A DNA stretch of 64,000 nucleotides from Corydoras sp. C115 (taxonomy: Eukaryota > Chordata > Actinopteri > Siluriformes > Callichthyidae), in NCBI GenBank assembly GCA_019802505.1, contig JAFMOC010000238.1, positions 536,001 through 600,000 of the forward strand, written 5' to 3'. The position numbers and the translations under genes are program-made. The notes beneath the pieces are model-generated. The model was not told the origin of the DNA and made no database searches. It saw only the letters and a program-made list of their open reading frames with translations. This document shows, one piece after another, positions 12,241 through 24,900 of this stretch. Every line of letters begins with the position of its first letter. The first letter of the stretch is position 1.

Positions 12241-13888
12241 TCAAAAGAATGAGATTTAATACATTTAATTATCAACCAAATGTGCAAAAACCAGCAGTGT
12301 CCACAGCATGAGCATCTGCTTTCACATTATTTACACTAAATGATGTGTAATCATTAATATGCAACAGATATGCTCCCTCTTGTGGATGGAGGATAAACCA
12401 CAGTCCTTTTCTCTCATAAATATCTTATCATTTTATGCCTTTTTAATTATGTAAACAAATTTTCTTTTGTGTTTTGAGAGGCCTGTTTGAGAGGTTTGTA
12501 ACTGCGCCACATTCACACATCTACAAAAGAAACCCTCTTGTATTTGTATTTATTTATAATTTTAACACTGCTGACAAAGTTACACTGCCACCTCCTGCCC
12601 TGGCATACTATATCAGTTATCAAAACTTTGTGGAATGAAGGAAAAACTTTTTGGAAAGTCAAAGAAAACTTCCACAATGTTTTATAACTTCCTTTTCCAC
12701 AGAATAACTTAACCCAATACTGTTGTAAGTTGTGGTTATAGGTGGTCATATTATTCTACAACTTAAAACATTTTTAGAACACTGATGATCTATAAAGGAC
12801 TATCCAACCAAATGAGACCGCCAATAAAGAAAACCCATTAAACTTCACATTGTGTGTGTTTGAAGTTAAGATGAAAACTGTGTAAATCATGTTTTCTTTA
12901 ATAATAAGTGGAACGGCCCTAATTTTATGACCACGCACCTCCTGCGCCCCACTGCTTTTCTCATTCCGACCTGCTTGTGATAAATGTAGATTAAAATGCA
13001 AATCCAGCCCCTGACTTCCTGCTACAAGCCATTCAGCCTGACCTGGACAACAAAAAAGCTTTCCAGACCTCAGGTGTGATAGCTCTCATTCTCTAGTGTG
13101 TAAAGTGATAGGCCTATGGGGGGTAACGTTTCGTGCTCATTAGCAACACAATCATCCGTTAACAACGTCTGAGCTGCTGATAACTGTGAAAATGTTATCA
13201 CATGAGACACAAATTTTTTTTACAAAACTTTACAATGGCGGGTGATTCTAAAGTTTTTAAATCTTTGTCAATTTTTTCCCCCCAAACTTCACACAAATGT
13301 AAAAAAGCTTTTTTTTATTTTTTTTTTATTGGATTATATCTAGCAAATATCTAGTTATAGACTCCCTTCCCCCATGACCCCAAAATCCCTGTGCTGCACA
13401 CACCTAACTGCTATTGTACAGTAATGATCCCTACATTTACATTAGATCATCATGAATAATCACAGGAGGAATATGAGAACACAAACTTTATAAACCAGAA
13501 AAATAGTACATTTTATTTTTTAGAGCAGTGCGTTAAAACACAAGATTCTTTTCCATGAACATATTCTAACCTACCAAAGTGCTGGGACTAGTTTTGATCG
13601 GTAGGTTTCTAATAGATTCTGTTTAAAAGCAACTGGGTATTTGATCGAGCGAGTATATAGCGTCACTGTAACCATGGACGCACCTATTGTCTAATACACC
13701 ATCTTTAACTTAGAGCTAAGCACCTAGTCATACATTTTGTGGTGTGAAACAGTTGCAGACCGTACATTTTCCTCCTCCATGTTTTATGTCACACATTTAC
13801 AAACCATCTTTTCACCTTCCTTCTGTGCGGAGTTCTAACCCTGCATGATGTACTAAATATTTTAAACTTTGTTATATCAGTCCATAAG

Positions 13889-13927
<39 letters not shown>

Positions 13928-14073
13928 AGTCCATAAGACCTCAGAGTGTGTGTTAACATAAGCCTACTGACTCTAAAAATCAAAGCATGTCACACTATTT
14001 TTCCAATTAGTTTTAATTCTCCGTCTTTATCACAGCCATGAACATTTTTTTTATATGAATAAGATCTACTTTG
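12241..14073. other. Intergenic sequence, nothing recognised
   Basis: AT-rich DNA with a (GT)n run at about 13893-13926 that is flanked by a 17-bp direct repeat (CAGTCCATAAGACCT at 13879 and 13927). No exon or RNA gene was seen. Confidence 0.4.
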
Positions 14074-14436
14074 AGGGCGGCACGGTGGCTTAGTGGTTTG
14101 GCACGTTCTCCTCTCAGCGCTAGGGATTCCCGGTTCGGATCCCCATCTGGGTGGAGTGTCCATGTTCTCCCCGTGTCCGCGTGGGTTTCCTCCGGGTTCT
14201 CCGGTTTCCCCCACAAGTCCAAAAACATGGATCAAGTCAATTGAGTTCTCCAAATTGCCCCATATAGAGTGTGTGTGTCTGTGTGAGTGAATGTGTGCCC
14301 AGTGATAGATTGGCGTCCTGTCCTTCTTCTATGTATCTGCCCAGCGCCCGAAACGTTCTCCCCTGGATGGGCATGGGGAACCCCCCCCCCCCCCCGACCC
14401 TAATATAGGATAAAGCGGGAGATAATTAATGAATGA
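14074..14436 (+). repeat. DANA/mermaid-like SINE
   Basis: Full length with a C-run expansion in the tail block. The B-box reads GGTTCGGATCC. Confidence 0.8.
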
Positions 14437-14699
14437 ATAATGAAAATATCTACTCTGTTTACTAAAAGTGTATGCCCTTAAAAAAAAAAAAAACTTATTT
14501 TATAATTATAATCTTATATTGTGATGTCAGATATCAATCCCCACACACACACACACACACACACGCCTGTAATTAGATGCATATAGAAATACAAAATTGT
14601 TTTCTTAATGTATAATTCGTGATGATCCCGTGAATGAAACTCGACACTTTAATGTTCAGCCAATGAAACCGTGCGCGTTTAAAATCTTGAATGTGTACC

Positions 14700-14893
14700 C
14701 CAGACCAGGGGCCGGGCTTTTTTCCCCTCCCTCGCTCCCTTGTTCCCTCCCTCTCGAGTGCACTCGCTCAGTCAGAAGCCCCTTTAAAGTGGCCCGAAGG
14801 CGCCTTTTCCCCTCATTCACTGCACCCTGCACACTCGGAGCTGTTCGAACCGAAGCCGCACTACATTGAGCGTCGCCCGGGATTTTACACGAG
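14700..14893 (+). promoter_or_regulatory. Candidate distal HMGA1 promoter and non-coding first exon
   Basis: A pyrimidine-rich tract (about 14718-14757) and GC-rich DNA lead to a good splice donor, GAG|GTACCT, at 14893. The sequence CTTTAAAG at about 14782 could act as a weak TATA element. HMGA genes in mammals have several first exons and a polypyrimidine promoter tract, which fits. The link to HMGA1 rests on position and strand. Confidence 0.4.
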
Positions 14894-15415
14894 GTACCTC
14901 TTTAATTCTGGCTTTTCTTGTCGGCGGCGCTGAATTTCATTTGCCTTTTAATTTTGCGGCACGGGACTTAAAAAAAAACAAACAAAAACAAAACAAAAAA
15001 AAAACCCTCGGCAGAGACCAGGAATACATTAGTATTAAATATCGGCGGTGTAGAAAATAGAGCAGGTAGAAAGAGGGGGGTAAAAAAAAAAAAATCCCGA
15101 AATTCTCAGCGAGCTCGTTTGGGCTTTAAAATGTTTAATTAATGAGAAATTCTATCGGACGCGTTCGGAGCGGCTTCCTCCATATCCGCTCCGCTTCTAT
15201 TGTTTGGTGGAACGTGCTGCTGCCAGTCAGCGCGTGTTATCTCTCCCTCACCAACTAACTTCAACTATCCGGCAATAATTTTTTTTTTTTTTTATTAAAG
15301 TTTATAATGCATCGGGAAAAACGTACCTGTGCGTCTAGATATGGCTAATTCGTATAAACGCGCGCGGGAGATGCACAGTTTAGTTTATTGCCTTCAAACT
15401 TCTAACGCGAATTAC

Positions 15416-15456
<41 letters not shown>

Positions 15457-16077
15457 TTAAGTAGTTTTTAATTTTTATAGTTATTGATGCAGTTATTGTT
15501 GTAATAACGCATAATAACTCTTGTGTTGTGATTCAGTGGTATGCTGCATGATGTTTCTATACCAACAACAAACAAAAAAAAAATACTTTGGCTTTTTAGG
15601 GTTTAAAGTTAATTTGCCGAATGTCGTAGGACACCCTGAGATTTCCCCCCCCCCTGCTATATGTAAATATAAGTTACTGTGATTTTTACACTATAGAATT
15701 TGGCTTTAATTCCTCAGAGAAAGCGTAGTGTATGTTGATCCACTATTTAAAAAAAGTAGGCTACAGATAGAATCTGGTTTATCCATGTGCCCCATTTAAC
15801 CTCCGTAATAGTAGCTGCAGAATAAAGGTGTTATTATTATTTTTTTTGGGGGGGGAGGAGGGGGGTACGTGTTTCAGGTGGGTTTTTTTGCTTCACTGAG
15901 GTGTAGTTCTGGACTATTGTTCTTTGTTTGCGCGCCAGTTTTTTTGTGCACATGTTGCGCCCGCTGTGTTCCTATTTCCGATTCGCGTCTCCCTCCTTTT
16001 TTTTTTTTTTTTTTTTCTTTCTTTTTTTTTTTTTTTTCTTCCTGAGAGACGGCTGTGGCTGCAGGAGCGAGCGTCCA
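14894..16077. other. Low-complexity stretch between candidate HMGA1 promoters
   Basis: It contains T homopolymers at 15279-15294, 15417-15453 and about 15997-16037, and no exon was recognised. It would be intronic if the distal first exon is used. Confidence 0.5.
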
Positions 16078-16387
16078 GTGGGCGGAGCCGGACCTTATAT
16101 AAAGCCGTGCGTGGGCGGGCTCGAATTATAATTTGGGGGGGGGGGGCAGGGCCGTTGTTTTGAACCGTGTATTTTTTTTAGTTTATTATAATAAAACGCG
16201 CTGCATTGATTTGTTATGTCAACACCGAAGCTGCACCTCAAAAACCCGGGATGCGAACCTGGCCCCGCCCACTGGACGCTGCCTTCTGCAGCCATGTGTA
16301 ACCGCCGCTTGGCTTTCGCGCGTTTGGCGCGTCCGGGCTTCCGTAGTAACGGTGCTCTGTACGCCGCTCCGTTTCAGCCGCTCGCAG
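16078..16387 (+). promoter_or_regulatory. Candidate proximal HMGA1 promoter and first exon
   Basis: A GC box GTGGGCGGAG (16078-16087) is followed by the TATA box TATATAAA (16096-16103). A second GGGCGGG lies just downstream, and a strong donor CTCGCAG|GTGCGT ends at 16387. A start near 16127 would give a 5' UTR exon of about 260 nt. It would contain an ATG at 16216 opening a frame that stays open to the donor. Confidence 0.5.
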
Positions 16388-16960
16388 GTGCGTTCGGTGC
16401 TTTCTGATTGTTTTTATTTTTATTTAATAGTTAGTGCAGACGAGCTTAAACATTAGCTTGCTTTTTAATGCCACCGCGTGCAGCTCGTGGGTGACGTAGC
16501 GCCCGGTGTTCCGTTACGTGTACTGTAAACAAATACGACCTCACCGCCTCAGACGCCGGCTATCGCTAAATGCTAACTGCCCTTCCACTTCTGAAGTACT
16601 AAAAATAAACACTTTTTTTTTAGGACTAATGTTCTCATTAATCCAATTAATTCATCCGAAATACAGTTCCCAAAATGCGATACTCAAACGTGTTGGGTGT
16701 GGGTCGCAAAGTGCTCGGTGTATCGAATTAAAAAGCCGCGGTGTGCGCCGGTCGTCGCTTGGTTTTTTTGGCTGTGAAACGTCATACTGTCGCGCGTGCG
16801 AGACTTCACCGTGGTTTTAAAGCGTGTACGGAACGTCTTAACGGTAATCCGTACACCCGTTAGAAAGCAAGCGGGCGAGGGTCTGAGCCATGGCCTCGCG
16901 CCCTAACAGCCGTCCGTACACTTTTTTTTCTCTCTCTCTCTCTCGAAATTTCTCTCCCGA

Positions 16961-17291
16961 GGCGGCACGGTGGCTTAGTGGGTTTGGCATGTTCTCCTCT
17001 CAGCACTATGGAGTCCCGGTTCGAATCCCCCATCTGGGTGGAGTTTCCATATTCTCCCCGTGTCTGCGTGGGTTTCCTCCGGGTTCTCCGGTTTCCTCCC
17101 TCAGTCCAAAAACATGGATAAAGGTCAATTGAGTTCTCCAAATTGCCCCATGTAGTGAGTGTGTGCCCAGCGATGGATCGGCGCCCTGTCCTGGGTGTAT
17201 CGGCCCAGCGCCCGAGACGTTCTCCCCTGGATGGGCATGGGGAACGCCATTGTGACCCTAATAGAGGATAAAGCGGAAGATAATGAATTAA
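16961..17291 (+). repeat. DANA/mermaid-like SINE in HMGA1 5' intron
   Basis: Full length. It is preceded by a (TC)n run whose final AAATTTCTCTCCCGA may be related to the AATTTCTCTGAAA after the tail (target-site duplication AATTTCTCT). Confidence 0.8.
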
Positions 17292-17415
17292 TTTCTCTGA
17301 AAAAGTGACCCCTGGATTCTGATTGGATGTTTTTTTTGTGACATTTTGAGCTATTAAAAAAAAAATAAGCACCGATTGTAACTTTGTTTATATTATAAAT
17401 ATTACTTTCATATTG

Positions 17416-17684
17416 TTGAATCCCAATCTTGGTGGAGTTTGCATGTTCTCCCCGTGTCAAGCGTGGGTTTCCCCCGGGTTCTCCGGTTTCCTCTCACAGT
17501 CCAAAAAGATGGATCAAGGTCAATTGAGTTCTCTAAATTGCCCCATATAGTGTGTATGTGTGAGTGTGTGCCCAGTGATAGGTTGGCGCCCTGTCCTGGG
17601 TGTATCTGCCCAGCGCCCGAATTGTTCTCCCCTGGATGGGCCTCTCACAGTCCAAAAACATGCATAAAGGTCAATTGAGTTCCA
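17416..17684 (+). repeat. DANA/mermaid-like SINE, head lost, with internal duplication
   Basis: It begins at the middle block after GAATCCCAATCT. After the CCCCTGGATGGGC block at 17640 it jumps back to CTCACAGTCCAAAAACATGC (17643-17662), so the middle segment appears twice. Confidence 0.7.
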
Positions 17685-17887
17685 GCTTAGCGGTGCCGAT
17701 TTTAATTGTAAGCCCTGCGATCAGTTGTTGATCTTGTGGTTCAGCCTCACTGATCAAGGTTAATTAGTGGAGTTCGTTAACATGTGGTTAAAATGACAAG
17801 ATTTGTATTTGACTCGCCTGCATTCTGACTTTACATTGAATTGCTGTTGGTTTATTTTGCCGTTTTTTTTTTTGACAGCCAGGCAAG

Positions 17888-20800
17888 ATGAGTGACGCTG
17901 GGAAGGACAAAGATACTGTTTCTACTAAGGAGAAGGACGGAGCAGAGAAGCGAGGAAGAGGAAGACCCAGAAAACACCCACAGGTACGGCGGAGTAGATT
18001 AATGCGCCGTCTAAAAGTGTTCACACACCAAAACAAATATCTTCCGATCCTGTTGAGCATGAAATTAGTGTTGCGCTGGTATCTTGGGCGGTCCCCGGGT
18101 TCGATTAAGTTATCAGGTCCCGTTTACCCCCCTCCCCCCTCCATGTCCACGGTTCTTTTTGAGGCAATGGGTACTATATAGCTGAACTCCCGTATGAACA
18201 AATTTGCTGGTTCTGGATATGCATTTACAGATTCGGTGTTGATTGTCCTCGTTGTGTTGGTGCTATTGTTTGATTTTAAAGGTAAATGGTGATGTTTAGC
18301 TGTTTTTGTTTTTGGGGACGTCATTACAGACAGGTGCAGGCCCATCTCCAGTACAACTAGAGGATTTGGTTTGCAAATGCTGTGTCCATGTTGCTGAAAT
18401 GAGGTGTCTTATGAGATGTAAATGGATGACCAGTGTGCAGGTGTTTGATTTGTTAATTGTTGGGCTGCACCTTGGAAACCAACAATGCGTTTTAATGTTA
18501 TTGGACTGTGGGTGTTGTATTTCCATGTTAATAAATTAGCTCCCGACATAAAAACCCACCATAGTTTATTATTTTTTAGAAATATAGGCGCTCTTTGCAG
18601 ATTTTGCCAGGTATTGAGCCGCTCTCTCGCTCTCCACATTTCCTGCCGTATATAATAATGATTGTGGAGTGAATCCGGTGCTCACAGACTCTTACCGGCT
18701 CCAGTGCAGCATGCTAGAACTGGAAATGAGCTTACCACCCAAACACAAGTCTCAGAGGGTCATTTTATGCCTGCAGTGTTCATGCCAAGATTCAGTATTG
18801 CACCTTTTTTTTTTTAGTGTGATGTGATACCCCGTATTTTGGGTGGATGTTCTGTCTTGGTTTTCGGTCTGAACACTTTTACCTCCTACCAGTGGTTAGA
18901 TTTTCGTCTTCGCAAAGCTGCTTCTCAGGTTCCGAGTGATGAGTCATGGTGCCTGCATAGCGGGATCTTCTTGTTTTAATGTCCACAGTTTTCTGTACCT
19001 GTGAGCATGCTGTTGCATGTTCCTCATGGTATGTGCTCGGAGTAGTACACTAGGTTTGTGCACTTTCCTGGTGTAACTATGATCGAAGTTCTGGGTTTAA
19101 GCTGATGTTACATTTATGTGATAATTTGATACTGGTGTTACAAAATTTATCCAATTAGTATCTTGGTATTCATCTGAGGGGCACGGTAGCTCCGTGGTTA
19201 GTGTGTTGGGTTATCAATCTTAAGGTTGGCGGTTTAAATCCCAGGTCCACTGACGTTACCAGTGTGGGTCCTTGTGCAAGGCCCTTAACCCTCATTGCTC
19301 CAGGGATGTTGTGATGAACCCTGTGGTCACCTTGTAAGTCGCTTTGGATAAAAGCATCGGCTAAATGACCAAATGTAATCTGTGAAAAGATCCGTCAAGT
19401 CAAATACAAGACATAAAAAGCATCTGGTGTTGGAACTCAAGGGCTGTGTGGAGGTGTAGCCGATTGGAGATCTCAATGTCCTCCCTGCATTTCCTACCAC
19501 ATGTTTGGTAAACTAAAGAAGTTGCCAACTGACCGTACACACCCATAACCATCGTTGTTTAAAAATGGAAAATGCCATTAACCAAAAATCTAACTTGTAT
19601 TTATTTTAGTTGTGCTGGTTATTTTTAGGTGGCACGGTGGCTTAGTGGTTTAGCACGTTCTCCTCTCAGCGTTAGGGATTGCCGGTTCGAATCCCCATCT
19701 GGGTGGAGTTTCCATGTTCTCCCCGTGTCCGTGTGGGTTTCCTCCGGGTTCTCCGGTTTCCTCCCACAGTCCAAAAACATGGATCAAGTCAATTGAATTC
19801 TCAAAATTGCCCCATATAGAGTGTGTCTGTGTGAGTGAGTGTGTGCCCAGCGATGGATTGGCGCCCTGTCCTGGGACTATCTGCCCAGCGCCTGAGACGT
19901 TCTCCCCTGGATGGGCATGGGGAACCCCACCGCAACCCTAATAGAGGATGAAGCGGGAGATAATGAATGAATGGTTATTTTTTTTTAGGCAGCATGGTGG
20001 CTTGGTGGTTAGCACGTTCGCGCCTCAGCGCTAGGGTTTCCCGGTTCGAATCCCCATCTGGGTGGAGTTTCCATATTCTCCTCGTGTCCATGTGGGTTTC
20101 CTCCCGGTTCTCCGGTTTCCTCCCACAGTCCAAAAACATGGATCAAGTCAATTGAGTTCTCCAAATTGCCCCATGTACAGTGTGAATGTGTGCCCAGCGA
20201 TAGGTTGGCACCCTGTCCTGGGTGTATCTGCCCAGCGCCTGAGACGTTCTCCCCTGGATGGGCATGGGGAACCCCACTGTGACCCTAATAGAGGATAAAG
20301 CGGGAGATAATGAATGAATGAATGAAAAGTTGCCAACTGACCGTACACACCCATAACCAAAAATCTAACTTGTATTTATTTTAGTTGTGCTGGTTATTTT
20401 TAAGACTCATTATGCATCCGTAATAAATAGAACAGCATGGCCGATCATTATAGATCTCTGCTGCAGTAACTACGGCGCTCTGTTGCAAGTAGAATGCTGC
20501 ACTACGATTTTTCTGCTGTCAATTGTAGTTGATTTAATGGAGAACTTGTATGAATCGTATTTGCTTTCCTTTGATGCACTTGGTTCGCGTTGAGGAATGT
20601 GGCAGCTGCCTGCCCCTCTGCCACCTGTTGCACTCACCGTCACGTCAGTCGCGCTGGCCTTGAACACTGCTTCCTTTGTGTTCCACTTAAGAGATTACCT
20701 ACTGCGCCGCAATCATCACTGACACAGACCGGAGGCCTTTATCGTATCGCAACCTTGTGCTCCATCACAATATTTACGATCACCCTCAGTAAACACGCTG

Positions 20801-21612
20801 ACAAGTCTCCACGTCTTTCGGTCGTGACGATAGAGACCGGTCATCGATCGGCGTTTCTGCGAGGTGTCGCGATATCCCGAAGTGTAAGAAACAGATGCAG
20901 GGTTCGTTTTCGAAAGGAAACGGGCTTCAACCAATGTAAATTACGGGACCTCAAAAACATCAGCGGTTTCGTGGTTTAATCATGCATATCACACACATTG
21001 TCTTCCTGTTTACTTTGAAGTACACGAATGTGCAGCGTCGCTTCCTAAGCAGCAAAACACATGATCGTGTATAAATGCATGTTTACGGAAGACAATGCAA
21101 TTTTTTTATTTATTTATTTTAAAAACAAATCTGTTGTGATTTTGGTTGGTGATGGGAGGGTGTGGACCAAGTAGTGGTCTTGATAATCATGCCTTGTGTT
21201 TTTTTTGCAGCAGGAGGCAAGTGGCTCTCCCACACCGAAGAGGCCTAGGGGGCGACCAAAGGGAAGCAAAAACAAGGCAAGCTCCACAACACCCAAGGGC
21301 AAGGTGAGTGGAAAGATGGACCGCAGAAAGGGTCATGTTTTATAACCGTACATCATGTGTAAATCGCTTTGGATAAAAGCGTCTGCTAAATGACTAAATG
21401 TAAATAATCCTCACCTTCTCAGGTCACAGTCATGGGTTGTAGTTGCAATGTTATTTCTAGGGGTGAGCTACAATATTCGCTGATTCGACGATTCGATTCG
21501 GAGAACCGTAGTCGACTATGAACCTCATAGTCGAATGTACCATTTTGACCACATGGGGGCGCCCATGGCTGCTGCTAAGCATTAGTTTTTACATGAAAAG
21601 TCTTTGTTTTCG

Positions 21613-21666
<54 letters not shown>

Positions 21667-21893
21667 CGAAAACAAAGACTTTTCATGTAAAAACTTTCAT
21701 GTAAAAGGCTTCATGTAAAAAACTTTCATGTAAAAGGCTTCATGTAAAAACTAGCCTTTTGTCAAATGAAATCATCCTAATTTCTGTTAATATTTTTTTT
21801 AAATGATGTGTGCGCTTTAACAATAGGCTACACATTAATAAAGCTCCCCCTGCAGTTAGTTGCACATTCCAAAAGCTCTAGAAAAACAAGTAA

Positions 21894-21972
<79 letters not shown>

Positions 21973-24900
21973 AAATCTTTTTTTTAAAAAAAAACCATGC
22001 TTATAGCGCCATCTTGTGGTGAAATTTTAACTGATTCGACTATCAGTCGACTATAGGGAAAATCTGACGGATCAGATTCGACTATGAAAATCCTTAGTTG
22101 AAGACACCCCTAGTTATTTCATCAGGTGCTTAACTGCATTTATTACGTCTCTTTGTCCTCTAATTCGTTATTAGTCCAACCCAGAAATATTAATACAGAA
22201 TGTAGGAATTCCCTTCACTCCACATGACTCTCCCACTGTGGGTGTGATACGGATGAGTCCTTACCTCAGAGACATGCTGAGGTTATTTTGTTTAAAGCCT
22301 TATGCAAATTCATCATGGTTACACAGAACATTAACCACATCAACAGTCGTACGGTCGATGCTCGTCAGAGTCCGTGATGTTTGATCGATTGCATCTCCTC
22401 AGTGTGGACCGCTGATGATGTAGCAGTTTTGTTTGTTGTTATAAAAACCAAAACATAGAAACGAAAGCAGAATGGTCGATCCTCTCCGCTTCCTGCCTCG
22501 CCGTGGCTTCCTGTCGCACGATGCACCTGATAGAGGAGGCGTCCTCGAGACGACACCCTCGACCGAAATGTCTCACAACCCCACATATTTGCACGCACGA
22601 TGGTTTGGCGCGTTTCCATCAATTATCGTCATGACGACCGCTAACCTCCTTTCCTCCTTTTGCAAAATAAACATGTACACATTTATCGTGTGTGTGTTGC
22701 TTTTGCCAGCTGTCTCTGCACTTCAGACCAGGTGGCCAATGAACTGAAGTGGCCTGAGCGGAGTTCATGTCCGTTTCTAACATAATAGCCAACGAACCCA
22801 CTGCCCTCTGGCCGCGAGCCCGTCCTCAGTCACACAAACACCCTCTAGTGCTCGACAGCTCCCTCTTACTCCGCGAGCTCTGCGTCTGTTTCTTTTTCTG
22901 TCCCTGTGCAGAATTATGTAATGAAACTCAATCCCAGCAGTAACACTGTTTATACGAACCCAACTGCTATTGCATTCTAATCTGCGTCCAGTGAGGACAT
23001 CCATCAGATATCTACATCTTTATTTGAATGATCTCTTTACCAATAATCTTCCAACTGATTAGTTATCCTGCTTTAAACGTTATCGCCCCTTCCCATGTGC
23101 TCGGAGTAAAAGTTTGCACTTCTAACAAACCGAAACCTGTTATTTATTTTAAACCTCTTCTTTTTTGGGGGGGGCTTTCAGAAGGCAGCTGCTGCATCAG
23201 CATCTGCGGGGACCAAGCGCAGAGGAAGACCCAAAAAAGCGGTAAGTGATGCGTGACAGGTCTCAAATCCCGAAGGGGCTTTATTTCTCACGGACAGAAT
23301 GTGTGTTGCTCTAATTATTACATAACTTCTTACTACAGGACTTGTTAAATGGAGCGATTCCAAAAAAAAAGTCATGTTTTTATCTTTGTATGATGTCCAC
23401 AACAGCAGGACCTTGTACACAGTATAATTACCAACAGTGTAACACTGTCACTGACCAACCAGCATCCAGGGTTTAATGAGCTGGAAAACATAATGAGGAA
23501 TGTTTTTTATTTACTTCTATTCCTCTCTTCATAACTTTTTTTTTGTTTTTTGTTTTGTACCTTTTGTAGTTTGGTTCCTACCTGCTTTCTTAGTTTTTGC
23601 ACCGTTCTCGTTTTTTTTTTTCCCCCCGCCTTGCCGCTCTCTCTCACTGTATCCATCAATGGGATTGTGATTTATTTTTTTTCTTTTTAATGCAGCATCA
23701 TTTGTATCTGTAAATTTGGTGTTTTGTGCAGTACTGTAATCTGTGAAGCACAAGCGCAGGCTTATTATTGTTATTATTATTATTATTGCAGGGTAGTTTT
23801 AGTTGTTGCCAGGTGAGACCTCAAAATGGGGATTTTACGAGCCTCTTTATTTTAATCTCTTTCTGTTTTGCTTTGTGGGTTTCTGTTTCTGACTAAAAGA
23901 AAAAGTAAACAAACCAAAAAAAAAAAACCACCAAAAAATCTGAGCAAAATTAGTCTCGAGGTGCACACCTCAAGCTGATCTGTCGGCTTTAAATCTCAGA
24001 CTTCCATTAATATCCTAAATCCCTTCCCCCCCACCCCCCACCCGCCGTATATTTCCGTGGACGTCCTGTAACCATCTGAGTCTCGCTCTGGCTCCGCCCC
24101 CCCCCCCCCCCTCGCTCCACAACACGTTCTTTTGTCACTACTTTCCTTTCTTCTTGGCACATTCCTTTCACATGAGGCACGGCCCTGGCACCGAGCTTTG
24201 GGTCTGCTCCATGTCAAACCGTTTTAGCTTGCCCCCTGAAGTCCACACGCCTGACTCACGGCCCACCATTTAGTAGGTTTTTATTATCCGGCCCACGGTT
24301 TGATTAACGTTTCCCCTTGAGCCGTTTCGTGGTCGGCGTCGGAGCTGATTCATGAAGCTCGATGTGCAAGCGATGTCACTGTGACGGAGCTGACTTGCAA
24401 CGGGGTATTTGATCCTGTTTACATACAGTAGCGTCGAAAAATTCCCCTACTTCTGATGTAAACATTCATGCGAACACGTGTGTGGTAGCTCAGTGGTCAG
24501 GGCGTTGGGCACTCAATCTGAAGGTTGGCGGTTCAAATCCCAGGTCCACTAAAGTTACCAATGTGGGTCCTTGAGCAAGACCCTTAACCCTCATTGCTCC
24601 AGGGATGCTGTGTTTAACCCTGTGTTCACCTTGTAAGTCGTTTTGGATAAAAGCGTCCAATAAATTACTAAATGTAAACTAAATTTTCCTGTGTAAAATG
24701 TGAATGAAGGCGGCACGGTGGCTTGGTGGTTTAGCACGTTCTCCTCTCAGTGCTAGGGATTCCCGGTTCGAATCCCCATCCGGGTGGAGTTTCCATGTTC
24801 TCCCCGTGTCCATGTGGGTTTCCTCCGGGTTCTCCGGTTTCCTCCCACAGTCCAAAAAACATGGATCAAGTCAATTGAGTTCTCCAAATTGGCCCATATA

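Noticed and set aside
19628..19700. tRNA gene candidates at SINE heads with good A- and B-boxes
   Set aside because: No acceptor stem or anticodon arm can be folded, and the sequence runs on into the SINE body in every case.
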